From: Pseudanabaena sp.
Lineage (GTDB): Bacteria; Cyanobacteriota; Cyanobacteriia; Pseudanabaenales; Pseudanabaenaceae
Assembly: GCA_003249015.1 (NCBI GenBank)
Contig: QBLS01000025.1
Location: 1-60,764 of the forward strand
Reading direction: 5' to 3'
Length of the DNA: 60,764 nt
The notes under the pieces were generated by a model, which did not search any database, was not told the origin of the DNA, and saw only the letters and a program-made list of their open reading frames with translations. Each line of letters begins with the position of its first letter. Within the stretch, counting starts at the first letter, position 1. Positions 34,950 to 44,245 of the stretch are shown here, in pieces. Both the position numbers and the translations under genes were made by a program.

Positions 34950-36422
34950 GTGAGTATGCCCATGTCGGAAATATTGGGGGATAAGCTTGACCGATGGACG
35001 AGTATACGCCATACCTTTCAAAGCATCTGGGGATATGAAGACCTGCGACCGTCTCAGCGCCAGATTGTGGCTAGTCTGATCGATGGGCAGGATTGCTTGG
35101 CAATTATGGCAACAGGTGGTGGCAAATCCATTTGCTTTCAGTTGCCTGCAATCTTAGATGAAGGCTTAACTATAGTAATTTCGCCGCTTTTAGCCCTGAT
35201 GGAAGATCAGGTTCGAGATTTGCAAGCTCGCAACTTGCCTGCGGCGTGTTTACATAGCAATCAGCCCCAAGCTACTCGCCGCCACATTCTCCAAAATCTT
35301 GCCAACACAAGACTGCTCTATATTTCGCCAGAGACTTTACTAAGTCAGCCCGTTTGGGAAAAGCTCAGCGATCGCCATTTGAAAATTAGAGGGATCATGC
35401 TTGATGAAGCCCATTGCCTAGTGCAGTGGGGAGATGCTTTTCGCCCTAGTTATCGTCGTCTGGGAGCCGTGCGAAAGGTGCTGATGGCTCAAAATCCCGA
35501 TCAGCCCCCGATCTCCTTGGCAGCTTTTACAGCAACCGCCGACCCCAAAACCGCGATCGAGTTACAAACTTGCTTGCAAATGTCTAACCCCCAAATTGTC
35601 CGCACCAGTCCCTACCGTCCTCATCTTAGTCTGCGTGTGGAGATCGCTTGGACACCCGCAGGGCGCAAGTCCCGCACCCTCAAATTTATCCGCGATCATC
35701 AAGGGCAGTCAGGGCTGATCTATGTCCGTAGTCGGCGTGATGCGGAGATATTAGTGGACTGGCTACAAGCTCATTCTTTTAAAACGGCGGCTTACCATGC
35801 AGGACTGCCACCCCAAGAACGCCGCCATATTGAGCAGCAATGGCTCACTAATCAATATTCTTTTGTAATCTGCACTTCTGCGTTTGGACTCGGTATTAAT
35901 AAGCCCGACACCCGTTGGGTGCTACATTTTCAGCCGCCCTTGACTCTTTCAGAATATATTCAAGAGATCGGACGGGCGGGGCGTGATGACCAGCCTGCGG
36001 AGGCTTTGATGTTAGTCAGTGAGCCAACGGGACTGCTCGATGATAGCGATCGCCAAAGAGTAAATTTCTTTTTAGAACAGCAACAAAAAATTCAACAACA
36101 AGCCCTAGCACTTTTGCCAAAACTACCGCGACGAGGCAATTTCAATGCCGTTAGTCAGCAATATCCTCAAGGGGCGATCGCCTTGAGTCTGTTACATCGG
36201 GCTGGTCAATTGACATGGCTGACTCCCTTTGAATATGAAATTAAGGGATTGGCTAAGGATTTAACCAGCTTCAAACAACAAACAGGCTATCAAGATGCAA
36301 TTGTGCAAATGCAAGCTTATATTCGACTAAGTGGTAAGAGTAGCGATGATCGTTGGGCTTTTTTACTGAAAAACTTTGGTTTTGAGCAAGAATCTAAGTT
36401 ACTGCTAGAATTTAAGAGCTAA
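34950..36422 (+). CDS. Short RecQ-family DNA helicase
   Basis: A 490-residue superfamily 2 helicase. RecQ-type motifs: Walker A MATGGGKSICFQLPA, the DEAH box LDEAHCLVQWG, and the aromatic-rich FRPSYRRL; the second RecA domain has GLIYVRSRRDAE, TSAFGLGINKPD and IQEIGRAGRD. Full RecQ is about 600 residues with a zinc domain and an HRDC domain. Here the protein ends soon after the helicase core and has no Cys cluster, so it is a minimal form. The start is GTG 34950 or ATG 34956/34962. It is followed by desB. Confidence 0.9.
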   Translation: MSMPMSEILGDKLDRWTSIRHTFQSIWGYEDLRPSQRQIVASLIDGQDCLAIMATGGGKSICFQLPAILDEGLTIVISPLLALMEDQVRDLQARNLPAACLHSNQPQATRRHILQNLANTRLLYISPETLLSQPVWEKLSDRHLKIRGIMLDEAHCLVQWGDAFRPSYRRLGAVRKVLMAQNPDQPPISLAAFTATADPKTAIELQTCLQMSNPQIVRTSPYRPHLSLRVEIAWTPAGRKSRTLKFIRDHQGQSGLIYVRSRRDAEILVDWLQAHSFKTAAYHAGLPPQERRHIEQQWLTNQYSFVICTSAFGLGINKPDTRWVLHFQPPLTLSEYIQEIGRAGRDDQPAEALMLVSEPTGLLDDSDRQRVNFFLEQQQKIQQQALALLPKLPRRGNFNAVSQQYPQGAIALSLLHRAGQLTWLTPFEYEIKGLAKDLTSFKQQTGYQDAIVQMQAYIRLSGKSSDDRWAFLLKNFGFEQESKLLLEFKS

Positions 36423-36453
36423 CTTAATTTTTCTTTACAACAGGGAAATATAC

Positions 36454-37536
36454 GTGTCGTCAACGGCTATTCATCGGATCAATCTCGAAAATCCACTTAC
36501 CGATGCCTCTTCTACATCACAAACTGAACTTCCGTTTACTTTCCAAGATGTTAAAGGTGCTATTCCTACTGAATGCTTTAATCCCAATGTATGGCGATCG
36601 CTCGCCTATTTTTTTGCCGATACGGCGATCATTGTCGGTTTATATGCAGCTGCTGTTTATATTGATGCTTGGTGGTTTTATCCAATTTTTTGGTTTGCTA
36701 CAGGTACGATGTTTTGGGCTTTCTTTGTGGTCGGACATGACTGCGGACATGGCTCCTTCTCCCGTTTAAAATGGCTCAACAATCTAGTTGGACATCTCAC
36801 CCATATCCCGATTTTAGTTCCCTATCATGGCTGGCGGATTAGCCACCGCACCCATCACCAAAATACAGGCAATATCGACACCGATGAGAGTTGGTATCCT
36901 GTAACCGAAAGTCAATACAAGGCGATGGATTGGATTGGTAAATTCATCCGTTTTGATGCTCTCTTATTTGCTTATCCCCTTTATCTATTCAAGCGATCGC
37001 CTGCTCGTACGACAGCTTCCCATTTCGTTCCTAATAACGACTTGTTCCGTGAATCAGAAACCAATGACATTCTTACTAGCAGCATTCTTTGGGGATTGAT
37101 GGTTGTCTTTTTAGGATGGTTGGGATTCACCTATGGATTTCTATTCTTATTCAAGTTCTATATTGTTCCTTATCTAATTTTTGTCGTGTGGCTAGATCTA
37201 GTTACCTACCTCCATCATACCGAGTCTGACATTCCTTGGTATCGGGGTAAGAACTGGTACTTCCTCAAAGGTGCGCTCTCCACGATTGATCGTGACTATG
37301 GCATATTTAACAATATCCATCACAACATCGGAACCCATGTAGCTCACCATATCTTCATTGGCATTCCCCACTATCACCTCAAAACTGCTACTGAAGCAAT
37401 TAAGCCTGTATTGGGTGATTATTATCGAGTTTCCACTGTGCCTATTTGGAAGTCTTTCTTTACTTCTCAAAAGGCTTGTCAGTACGTCCCTGATAGTGGT
37501 AGCGAAGTTTATTACACTAATCGACCTACCGCCTAG
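36454..37536 (+). CDS. desB: Omega-3 (delta-15) acyl-lipid desaturase
   Basis: A 360-residue membrane di-iron desaturase that adds a double bond at the omega-3 position of membrane lipid acyl chains. The three His boxes are HDCGHG, HRTHHQ and HVAHH. The stretches VPYHGWRISHRTHH, DIPWYRGKNWYFL and LKGALSTIDRDYG resemble DesB rather than the delta-12 enzyme DesA. Four membrane helices are visible. The start is GTG. DesB in cyanobacteria is often cold-induced, but no regulatory element was identified here. Confidence 0.93.
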   Translation: MSSTAIHRINLENPLTDASSTSQTELPFTFQDVKGAIPTECFNPNVWRSLAYFFADTAIIVGLYAAAVYIDAWWFYPIFWFATGTMFWAFFVVGHDCGHGSFSRLKWLNNLVGHLTHIPILVPYHGWRISHRTHHQNTGNIDTDESWYPVTESQYKAMDWIGKFIRFDALLFAYPLYLFKRSPARTTASHFVPNNDLFRESETNDILTSSILWGLMVVFLGWLGFTYGFLFLFKFYIVPYLIFVVWLDLVTYLHHTESDIPWYRGKNWYFLKGALSTIDRDYGIFNNIHHNIGTHVAHHIFIGIPHYHLKTATEAIKPVLGDYYRVSTVPIWKSFFTSQKACQYVPDSGSEVYYTNRPTA

Positions 37537-37560
37537 GATTATCTAGCGCTTGGCGCTAAT

Positions 37561-37599
37561 AAGAGAGGGTTGCAGTGCCTTGCACTGTAACCCTCTCTT
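37561..37599. terminator. 18-bp palindrome between desB and clpS
   Basis: Arms 37561-37578 and 37582-37599, one wobble, loop CTT. It is placed to end the desB transcript. Confidence 0.8.
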
Positions 37600-37768
37600 G
37601 GTTTTCTGCCTAGATTATGCTTCACATTTTTTGGGTTCCTAATTATAATGTAAGGGTTCTGCAATTTAATAAAGAACTAAATTTTTACTGGCGTGGCAAA
37701 TCTCCGCTTGCAAAAATCGGTTCTTAAAACCCATAGCTCACATTTATTTATGGAGGCAACTTAAATAT

Positions 37769-38050
37769 ATGGCAACCGAAACTATTACTCGTTCCCAAAC
37801 CATACGCAAAATCGCTCCAAGATATAGAGTCCTGCTGCATAACGACGATTTCAACTCAATGGAGTATGTTGTCCAAACCTTAATGCAAGTTGTAAATGGG
37901 CTAACCCAACCTCAAGCCGTAGATATTATGATGGCAGCCCATGCTAGTGGCTGCGCCTTAGTGATTACCTGCGTGCAGGAACACGCTGAGTTTTACTGTG
38001 ATGCCTTACAGAGCAAAGGCTTGACTAGCACCATTGAACCAGAGTCATAG
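37769..38050 (+). CDS. clpS: ATP-dependent Clp protease adaptor ClpS
   Basis: A 93-residue ClpS, which delivers N-degron proteins to the ClpAP or ClpCP protease. Key features: PRYRVLLHNDDFNSMEYVV, where DD and the NDD loop bind the substrate N-terminus; AHASGCALVITC; and EHAEFYCDAL. A strong GGAGG ribosome-binding site lies 13 bases before the ATG. Cyanobacteria often carry two ClpS paralogues; which one this is cannot be told. Confidence 0.94.
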   Translation: MATETITRSQTIRKIAPRYRVLLHNDDFNSMEYVVQTLMQVVNGLTQPQAVDIMMAAHASGCALVITCVQEHAEFYCDALQSKGLTSTIEPES

Positions 38051-38095
38051 AAAAAATTTTAAAAGGCTAACAAAGTTAGCCTTTTAAAATTTTTT
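38051..38095. terminator. Perfect 21-bp palindromic terminator after clpS
   Basis: Arms 38051-38071 and 38075-38095, loop AAA, with A-run and T-run ends. It begins right after the clpS TAG. Confidence 0.88.
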
Positions 38096-38129
38096 GGGGG
38101 TTTATTCGATTCTAAGTTTAGAAATAGAT

Positions 38130-38203
38130 AAGTAGCTGGGCATAAATAAACCTAAAACCAAAAGGTGTACCGCCCGCATAGCAGGCGGTACACCTTTTGG
38201 TTT
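38130..38203. repeat. Family B element with a 20-bp palindrome
   Basis: Starts AAGTAGCTGGGCATAA and holds 20-bp perfect arms (38155-38174 and 38184-38203) around GCGCATAGC-type bases. It abuts a family C element. Confidence 0.85.
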
Positions 38204-38296
38204 CAAATAAGAGTTGGGGCGTCGACTTCGCTCAGCCAACTTGTAATGCTGGCTGAGCGAAGTCGACGACTCTTCTAAATATTTAAAATTGCTATA
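38201..38296. repeat. MITE-like palindromic element, family C, copy 2
   Basis: Same outer sequence as 3148-3249, ending TTGCTATA. The inner arms are 38220-38238 and 38250-38268. One base pair differs from copy 1 on both arms together (T-A to G-C). Confidence 0.85.
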
Positions 38297-38309
38297 TTTA
38301 GCAAAACTC

Positions 38310-38347
38310 AAGAATTAGTGGTGCGAAGCTTCGCACCACTAATTCTT
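38310..38347. repeat. Perfect 38-bp palindrome without a loop
   Basis: Two 19-bp halves meet at AAGCTT. It lies about 50 bases upstream of the CPBP gene, in a 340-base gap made almost entirely of repeats. Confidence 0.92.
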
Positions 38348-38400
38348 AGAGAGAAAGCGCAAAGCGCTGTAATATTTATGGCAAATAGCGAATCTTGATT

Positions 38401-39258
38401 GTGAATTTTCAACGCCTAGACTCTTACCCCGCACCAGTTCGGATTATTTTATTTCTACTAACCCTACTGCTGCTGTGGCTGCCGATCGCTGCACCGCTGT
38501 ATTTAATCTATGGGGAATCAGTGGGTGTCGGCTTAACTATATTGCTGTACTGCGGTTTTCTAGGATTAATTGGCATATGGGGTCGTAAGGTTTCCCAGTA
38601 TCCGCACCCCTATCGCTACTATGGATTATCTTTTACGAAAAAGAATGGGCTGGATTTTCTAGGTGGCTGGGGACTGGGGACGATTACTTTAATTATTTTC
38701 TATGGTTTGCAGGTGAGCTTAGGATGGCTCGCCGTTCAGACTACCAGTTGGCAAGAACCATTGCCAGCTAAGCTTTTGCCTATGTTGGGAGTGTATTTTG
38801 TCGATTGGCAAGGGGCGATCGCTCCAGGGATGTTGACTTCGCTAGGGGTTGGCTTTGCTGAAGAGATGCTATTTCGTGGCTGGATACTTTCAGAGCTAGA
38901 AAGGGACTACTCACCGCGCACTGCTTTGATTGGGGCAAGTTTAGTATTTGCGATTTTGCACTTTATTAAGCCCCTAGATTTGATTTTGGCGACATGGAGT
39001 CAGTTTGCAGGGCTAGTGATGATGAGCGTAGTTTTGGTGATCGCAAGGCGCAGATGTGAGGGCAGGCTCGGCGTGGCGATCGGGCTGCATGGGGGCTTAG
39101 TTTGGTGTTATTACATTGTGAATACAACCCATTGGCTTAAGCCCACAGGGGTTGCTCCTGAGTGGGTCACAGGGATTAGCGGCAACCCGATCGCTGGAAT
39201 CATGGGGCTTTTATTTTTAATCGCGATCGCGATCGGGTTTACTCGTCTCAAAAGGTAG
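38401..39258 (+). CDS. CPBP-family intramembrane protease
   Basis: A protein of about 285 residues with about eight membrane helices. The CPBP (Abi) motif EEMLFRGWIL lies near residue 160, followed by HFIKP and a later RRRCEGRLGVAIGLHGG, giving the Glu-Glu, Arg and two His residues of this glutamic-protease family. Such proteins cut prenylated or membrane proteins; the substrate here is unknown. Two starts are close: TTG 38395 and GTG 38401 (MNFQRLD); I favour GTG. Confidence 0.87.
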   Translation: MNFQRLDSYPAPVRIILFLLTLLLLWLPIAAPLYLIYGESVGVGLTILLYCGFLGLIGIWGRKVSQYPHPYRYYGLSFTKKNGLDFLGGWGLGTITLIIFYGLQVSLGWLAVQTTSWQEPLPAKLLPMLGVYFVDWQGAIAPGMLTSLGVGFAEEMLFRGWILSELERDYSPRTALIGASLVFAILHFIKPLDLILATWSQFAGLVMMSVVLVIARRRCEGRLGVAIGLHGGLVWCYYIVNTTHWLKPTGVAPEWVTGISGNPIAGIMGLLFLIAIAIGFTRLKR

Positions 39259-39279
39259 GCGAAGCTTTGCGGTTGCTAC

Positions 39280-39322
39280 ATTTTAATAATTAGCAATGCG
39301 CCGCACCGCTAATTATTAAAAT
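39280..39322. repeat. 15-bp palindrome after the CPBP gene
   Basis: Arms 39280-39294 and 39308-39322 (ATTTTAATAATTAGC and complement), with an inner GC-rich stretch. Confidence 0.85.
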
Positions 39323-39385
39323 AACTATTGCCACAATCGCCACAAATGTATATGATTGTATTCGCCTAGAAAACAGCTAAGCAAT

Positions 39386-39466
39386 GGGTCGATGCCCGAG
39401 TGGTTAATGGGGGCGGACTGTAAATCCGCTGCGTAAGCTACGTTGGTTCAAATCCATCTCGGCCCA
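39386..39466 (+). tRNA. tRNA-Tyr (anticodon GTA)
   Basis: An 81-base class II tRNA: acceptor GGGTCGA with TCGGCCC, anticodon GTA in GGACTGTAAATCC, long variable arm GCTGCGTAAGCTACG, and T-loop TTCAAAT. No encoded CCA. Confidence 0.96.
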
Positions 39467-39467
39467 T

Positions 39468-39508
39468 AAAAAAATGAACGTCTCACTTCGTGAGACGTTC
39501 ATTTTTTT
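39468..39508. terminator. Bidirectional terminator after tRNA-Tyr
   Basis: Perfect 18-bp stem (39468-39485 and 39491-39508), loop CTTCG, with A-run and T-run. The epimerase stop codon (39507-39509) overlaps its end. Confidence 0.92.
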
Positions 39509-40424
39509 ATGCAAAAATTTGCTTTAGCGCTGAATCAATATCAGGATATTTAAACTTGAACAGATTTAGCTCTGCTTTTTTGGGTAATACTTTTTGACCA
39601 TCAAGCAGAACCGTCGCACCTTCACCAAATACCAAGATCAACGCCGCCGCAGGAACGGGTAAAAAAGCAGGGCGTTTAATTGCCCTAGCAAATGAAACTG
39701 TAAACTGCTCATTGGTTACAGGCTGAGGCGCTGTGCCGTTTAGGGCATCGGACACTTGAGGATTAGCGATCGCATAAATAATCAACTCAACCAGATCATC
39801 GCGATGAATCCACGAAAACCATTGCTTGCCGCTGCCGATTTTGCCGCCGCCGCCAACTTGAAAAATTGGCAACATTTTGGCGATCGCTCCGCCCATGCCT
39901 AATACAATTCCCGTTCTCAGTTTGACTAGACGCACTCCCAAGCCCGTGACCACATCAGCCTCCGCTTCCCAGTCTTTGCAAATACTGGCGAGAAAGTCAT
40001 CGCCCGCGTAGCTATATTCATCAAAGGACTTATCAAGACTTGTGCCGTAGTAACCGATCGCTGAAGCACTGATCAAAACTTGCGGCTTAATTTCTGCTTG
40101 GGCGATCGCTTGAACCAAGACTTTTGTGGTTAAAATACGACTATCTCGGATTTGCTTTTTTCGAGTTTCTGTCCACCGAACACCCGCAAGAGGTTCACCA
40201 GCAAGATTAATTACCGCATCACATCCCGATATTGACTTACTCCATTCTCCTAACTCGAATGGATTGTACCCAATTACTTCTACGGGGGAAATCGTTTTGG
40301 CAAATTGGCGACTTGCCTTGTCAGCGTTACGCGCTAAGACAATGACGCGATCACCTCTTTTTTGCAAGTTCTCAACTAATTTGGAACCAACAAAACCTGT
40401 AGCACCAGTCACAACAATTTTCAT
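39507..40424 (-). CDS. TIGR01777-family NAD-dependent epimerase
   Basis: A 305-residue extended short-chain dehydrogenase. N-terminal GATGFVGSKL binds the dinucleotide, with VINLAGEPLAGVRW and the active-site region SASAIGYYG (YxxxK-like: YYGTSLDKS). A C-terminal block matches the YfcH/SulA-homologue family. In cyanobacteria and plastids, relatives affect cell division or lipid biology, but the substrate is unknown. It converges with tRNA-Tyr. Confidence 0.88.
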   Translation of the reverse strand: MKIVVTGATGFVGSKLVENLQKRGDRVIVLARNADKASRQFAKTISPVEVIGYNPFELGEWSKSISGCDAVINLAGEPLAGVRWTETRKKQIRDSRILTTKVLVQAIAQAEIKPQVLISASAIGYYGTSLDKSFDEYSYAGDDFLASICKDWEAEADVVTGLGVRLVKLRTGIVLGMGGAIAKMLPIFQVGGGGKIGSGKQWFSWIHRDDLVELIIYAIANPQVSDALNGTAPQPVTNEQFTVSFARAIKRPAFLPVPAAALILVFGEGATVLLDGQKVLPKKAELNLFKFKYPDIDSALKQIFA

Positions 40425-40575
40425 ATTATATTTTGCTTAAATCACTTAAAAATTCTAGCCATAGAATCAGCACTTTCTCTTGGGCTGAGTCGGCAATTCC
40501 CTCTATGGGACTGATTTTACTATAGCGTTTTCCAATCTAGTGCAGTATAGAGGTATTGCTCCCTTTTTATTTATT
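40425..40575. other. Intergenic region upstream of the epimerase
   Basis: No gene seen. Contains TATAGCGTTTTCCAATCTAG near 40520, a sequence resembling the edge of the repeat block at 34720. This part of the 690-base gap probably carries the epimerase promoter. Confidence 0.45.
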
Positions 40576-40664
40576 AAGTAGCTAGGTACACTGAAAAGCC
40601 AAAACCTGTGGCTCACGCGCAGCGTAATTTACGGGTTTGGCTTTCAAGGCACAAGCACTGTAGT
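40576..40664. repeat. Family B element, degenerate
   Basis: Starts AAGTAGCTAGGTACA. An imperfect palindrome pairs AAAGCCAAAACC (40595) with GGGTTTGGCTTT (40633). Confidence 0.7.
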
Positions 40665-40890
40665 TACAGTAGTCACACTTTTGTGAATCGGTATTACTTA
40701 TAAGTAAACTAAAATCCAAGAAAATTGTTCCGCCTGCTATGCGGGCAGAACAGTCTCTGGTTTTAACTTGGTATTTCAAGGTAGTTTGTAAAGAGAAAAA
40801 GCTTAAATTTTTCCCTATGCAGGGGGGAGGTAGAGGGTTAAAAAACTTCTTAAACACGCTATTAGCAACTTAATTGCTTGAAAGCTGCTA

Positions 40891-40919
40891 TATTTCCAAC
40901 GACCTAGCTGTTGGAAATA
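40891..40919. repeat. 10-bp hairpin
   Basis: TATTTCCAAC (40891-40900) pairs exactly with GTTGGAAATA (40910-40919). Confidence 0.8.
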
Positions 40920-40945
40920 GTAATATCAATCTTTAGCTGAATTTT

Positions 40946-41034
40946 AAGTAACTAGGCACAAGTAACCTAAAAAACAATAGTATTGTTCCATCCGTTACAC
41001 GGGCGGCGCAACCCCTAGCTTTAGGTTCTGATTA
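40946..41034. repeat. Family B element upstream of the hybrid kinase
   Basis: Starts AAGTAACTAGGCACAA. A degenerate inner hairpin lies around CCGTTACACGGGCGG. The rest of the 690-base gap before 41112 holds no gene that I trust. Confidence 0.65.
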
Positions 41035-41111
41035 CGCTGAGATAATTAATAGCTACAAATATTCAGATTAGTCAATTATTTTAATGCGAAAACCAGTTCG
41101 CCATCACCACC

Positions 41112-44009
41112 ATGGATAGCTCTCAAAAGCCCAAATTGCTAATTGTTGATGATGAAGTTGATAACCGTGAACTACTTCAGCGTGTTTTTTACAAGAAGTA
41201 TCAAGTCTTGCAAGCCAAAAATGGATTTGAAGCGCTAATTATTCTTGAGAAAGACCCTGATATTGGGGTGATTATTTCCGATCAAAGAATGCCAATGATG
41301 ACTGGCACAGAGCTACTTAGCCAAGTTGCCGAAGCTTATCCTGATACCTTAAGAATTATCTTAACGGCGCATACCAATATTTCTGATCTAGTGGAAGCGA
41401 TCAATCAATCGCAAGTCTTCAAGTTTATTACTAAGCCCTATGAAGTAGAAGACTTGATACATGTAGTCGATCAAGCTTCAGAAATTCATCGGTTATTAAA
41501 ATCTAGAACCTCTAAACTGCGTACTGAGCTAGAAAGTGCAGAAGCAAAATATAAAATTATCTTTGAAAATGCGATCGAAGGAATCTTTCAGACAACCCTA
41601 GAAGGACGCTATATCATCGCCAATCCGATGCTGGCTAAGATCTATGGCTTCCCATCGGCAGAAGCCCTGATTCACGATGTTACTAATATCGCTAACCAGA
41701 TCTATGTAAATCCATCGCGTCGTCAAGAATTTATTGATTTTCTTCGCCATCATGACACGATATCTAACTTTGAGTCTCAGGTATATCGCCGTGATGGAAC
41801 GAAAATCTGGATCTCAGAAAATGTCAGGGCTATTCGTAATCAGCAAGGAACTCTCGTCGGGTTTGAAGGCACTGTCCAAGATATTTCTCAGCGCAAACGT
41901 GCTGAGGAAGAGTCTCAACTCTTGCAGTCTTTAACTTTAGATATTAGTGCTGCTAATGACTTTCAGTCGGCTTTGGAAATCGCGCTTAGCAAAATCTGTC
42001 AGTTTACGGGCTGGGAATATGGGGAGGCTTGGATACCTTCGGAAGACAATCTGATGCTGGTGTGTAGTCCTGCTTGGTACAGCAGTATTGAGGGGCTAGA
42101 AAGCTTTCGGAAAACCAGTGAGAAGATCTCATTTGCTACGGGGATTGGTTTCCCAGGGCGAGTATGGGAACATCAAAAACCTGAGTGGATTTGGGATATT
42201 AACCTAGAGTCAGAAGCGAATTTTCTTCGCAAATATGCGGCGCTAGATAGCGGGCTGAAGTCAGGCTTAGCCATACCTGTGAGTGACGATACTAGTGTTG
42301 TGGCGATCGTGCTTTTTTTCACGGAATCACCAAACGATGGCGATCAGCATCTGGTCGGACTAATCAGCGCGATCGCGATGCAGTTAGGTTCATTAATGCG
42401 GCGTAAGCATGATGAAGAGGCTTTGCGTACTATGAATGAGGAACTAGCCCTTGCCCGCGATCGCGCCCTCGAAGCCAGCCGCACCAAAAGTACTTTTGTG
42501 GCAAATATGAGCCATGAACTACGCACACCTCTCAATGCGATTATTGGCTACAGCGAAATGCTACAGGAAGATGCCGCTCTGCTGGGGCTAGAAGATTTTG
42601 AAGAAGATCTTCAAAAAATTTATCGTTCTGGTCATCATCTGTTGGATCTCATTAATGACATTCTCGATATGACTAAAATTGAAGCTGGTAAGTTAGAGAT
42701 TTATTTCGATGACTTTGACGTATGGGGACTCATTCAAGAAGTCTGTAGTACGATTCAGCCATTATTACTCAAAAATAACAACCAGTTAGATGTTAATTGT
42801 GCGTCGCACCTTGGGGGTATTCGCGCAGACATGACACGCTTGCGTCAAGTTTTACTGAATGTTTTGAGCAATGCCTGTAAGTTTACTAAATCTGGAAGAA
42901 TCAGCGTTGATGTCAGCCGTAGCTACTCTTCACAGGGAGAAGTTTTTATATTCCTAATTAGCGACACAGGTATAGGCATCAGCCCCGAAAATCTCCAAAA
43001 TCTATTTCAACCCTTTACTCAAGCAGACAGTTCCACGACGCGGCAGTATGGTGGCACAGGGCTAGGACTGGCGATTAGTCAACGTCTATGCCAGATGATG
43101 GGTGGGGATATATTTGTCAGTAGTGAACTGGGCGTAGGGTCAACCTTTAGAGTCTGTCTACCAGCTAACTGTGAGCAAGCAAGCAAGAATGTCCAATCAA
43201 TAACCTATAAAAATCTGACCGATCAGAACTACCAACCCTCTAGCCATATTTCTGATAAGCAAAGGGATATTCCAGCAATTTTAATTATTGATGATGAGCC
43301 CATCGTCCATGAATTGATCAAAGGTCATTTGTCCCACTTTGGTGTATCGATCTATTCTGCTTTTAATGGACAAGAAGGATTGGAATTGGCGGATCAAATT
43401 CTGCCTAAGGCTATCATTTTAGATGTGCAAATGCCTTCTATGTCTGGTTGGGAAGTTCTTAAGATTCTAAAATCACAGTCCTTAACGTCGGGGATTCCCA
43501 TTATTTTGTTGACTACCGATGATGAGAATGTAGAACATTACGAAATTGGTGCTAATGATTATCTATTCAAGCCCATTGATCGCGATCGCTTGATTAATAA
43601 GATTGAAAAATATCGCTCAGAAAAAGAAGACTTCTCCGTTTTGGTAATTGAAGATGACTGGAATGTGCGCTCAATGCTGCGGCGAATGCTGGAGAAAGAG
43701 AATTGTCTGGTTGCTGAAGCTGCCGATGGATATGAAGCCCTTAAGGTAATGGGTGAAAATCTACCACAATTAATTCTGTTGGATTTGACTATGCCCAATG
43801 TGGATGGTTTTGAATTTATCCATTTATTGCGACTGACTCAAGGAATTACTTCTATTCCAATTATTATCATTACGGCTAAAGATTTAACTGAAGCCGATAC
43901 CGTGAGACTTAGTGGGTCAGTGCAAAAGATTTTACAAAAAAATAGTTTTAATTCCTCCCAATTATTTGCGGAAATTGGACAACGACTGCAAGCCTTGGGA
44001 ATTTTGTGA
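41112..44009 (+). CDS. Hybrid sensor kinase REC-PAS-GAF-HisKA-HATPase-REC-REC
   Basis: A 965-residue cytoplasmic signalling protein. REC1 (about 1-125) has LIVDDEVDN and [15 protein letters not shown] (140-265) has [15 protein letters not shown] (275-430) follows. The kinase core has [15 protein letters not shown] (about 473) and ATPase motifs [29 protein letters not shown]2 (728-845) has LIIDDEP and [14 protein letters not shown]3 (850-965) has VIEDDWN and [11 protein letters not shown]. All phospho-acceptor Asp residues are present. REC3 lacks a clear conserved Lys in the usual place (KILQKNS). No GAF bilin cysteine motif was noticed, so light sensing is uncertain. Standing alone, the output is unknown. 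Confidence 0.93.
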   Translation: MDSSQKPKLLIVDDEVDNRELLQRVFYKKYQVLQAKNGFEALIILEKDPDIGVIISDQRMPMMTGTELLSQVAEAYPDTLRIILTAHTNISDLVEAINQSQVFKFITKPYEVEDLIHVVDQASEIHRLLKSRTSKLRTELESAEAKYKIIFENAIEGIFQTTLEGRYIIANPMLAKIYGFPSAEALIHDVTNIANQIYVNPSRRQEFIDFLRHHDTISNFESQVYRRDGTKIWISENVRAIRNQQGTLVGFEGTVQDISQRKRAEEESQLLQSLTLDISAANDFQSALEIALSKICQFTGWEYGEAWIPSEDNLMLVCSPAWYSSIEGLESFRKTSEKISFATGIGFPGRVWEHQKPEWIWDINLESEANFLRKYAALDSGLKSGLAIPVSDDTSVVAIVLFFTESPNDGDQHLVGLISAIAMQLGSLMRRKHDEEALRTMNEELALARDRALEASRTKSTFVANMSHELRTPLNAIIGYSEMLQEDAALLGLEDFEEDLQKIYRSGHHLLDLINDILDMTKIEAGKLEIYFDDFDVWGLIQEVCSTIQPLLLKNNNQLDVNCASHLGGIRADMTRLRQVLLNVLSNACKFTKSGRISVDVSRSYSSQGEVFIFLISDTGIGISPENLQNLFQPFTQADSSTTRQYGGTGLGLAISQRLCQMMGGDIFVSSELGVGSTFRVCLPANCEQASKNVQSITYKNLTDQNYQPSSHISDKQRDIPAILIIDDEPIVHELIKGHLSHFGVSIYSAFNGQEGLELADQILPKAIILDVQMPSMSGWEVLKILKSQSLTSGIPIILLTTDDENVEHYEIGANDYLFKPIDRDRLINKIEKYRSEKEDFSVLVIEDDWNVRSMLRRMLEKENCLVAEAADGYEALKVMGENLPQLILLDLTMPNVDGFEFIHLLRLTQGITSIPIIIITAKDLTEADTVRLSGSVQKILQKNSFNSSQLFAEIGQRLQALGIL

Positions 44010-44071
44010 TTTTGATGTGATTTTTATCTGTGTCGCCCGCTACGCGGTTGGCACAAGTTTGTTTTTGTATT

Positions 44072-44102
44072 TAGTGATGCGGCGCGAAGCGCCGCATCAC
44101 TA
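44072..44102. terminator. Perfect 14-bp palindrome after the hybrid kinase
   Basis: Arms 44072-44085 and 44089-44102, loop GAA, core GCGGCGC/GCGCCGC. It is placed about 60 bases after the gene stop. Confidence 0.8.
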
Positions 44103-44245
44103 GGCTCTTTGGTATAAAAAACTGATTTTGGGGTTTTCAGTACAAAGCTCTGTAACAGTCATCCCAAATATCGGTAAAATGTTTGCATAAATTGCTGCTA
44201 CCAAACGCTGCTTACCTTTCCGCGCCCCAGACTATAGCCATTTAA

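Noticed and set aside
40582-40857. 91-codon minus-strand open frame
   Set aside because: It lies across a family B repeat and degenerate palindromes, has no ribosome-binding site, and its composition reflects the repeats.
43850-44009. Frameshift at the end of the hybrid kinase, because REC3 lacks its usual lysine
   Set aside because: The reading frame runs cleanly to a normal REC end, so divergence is simpler than a frameshift.
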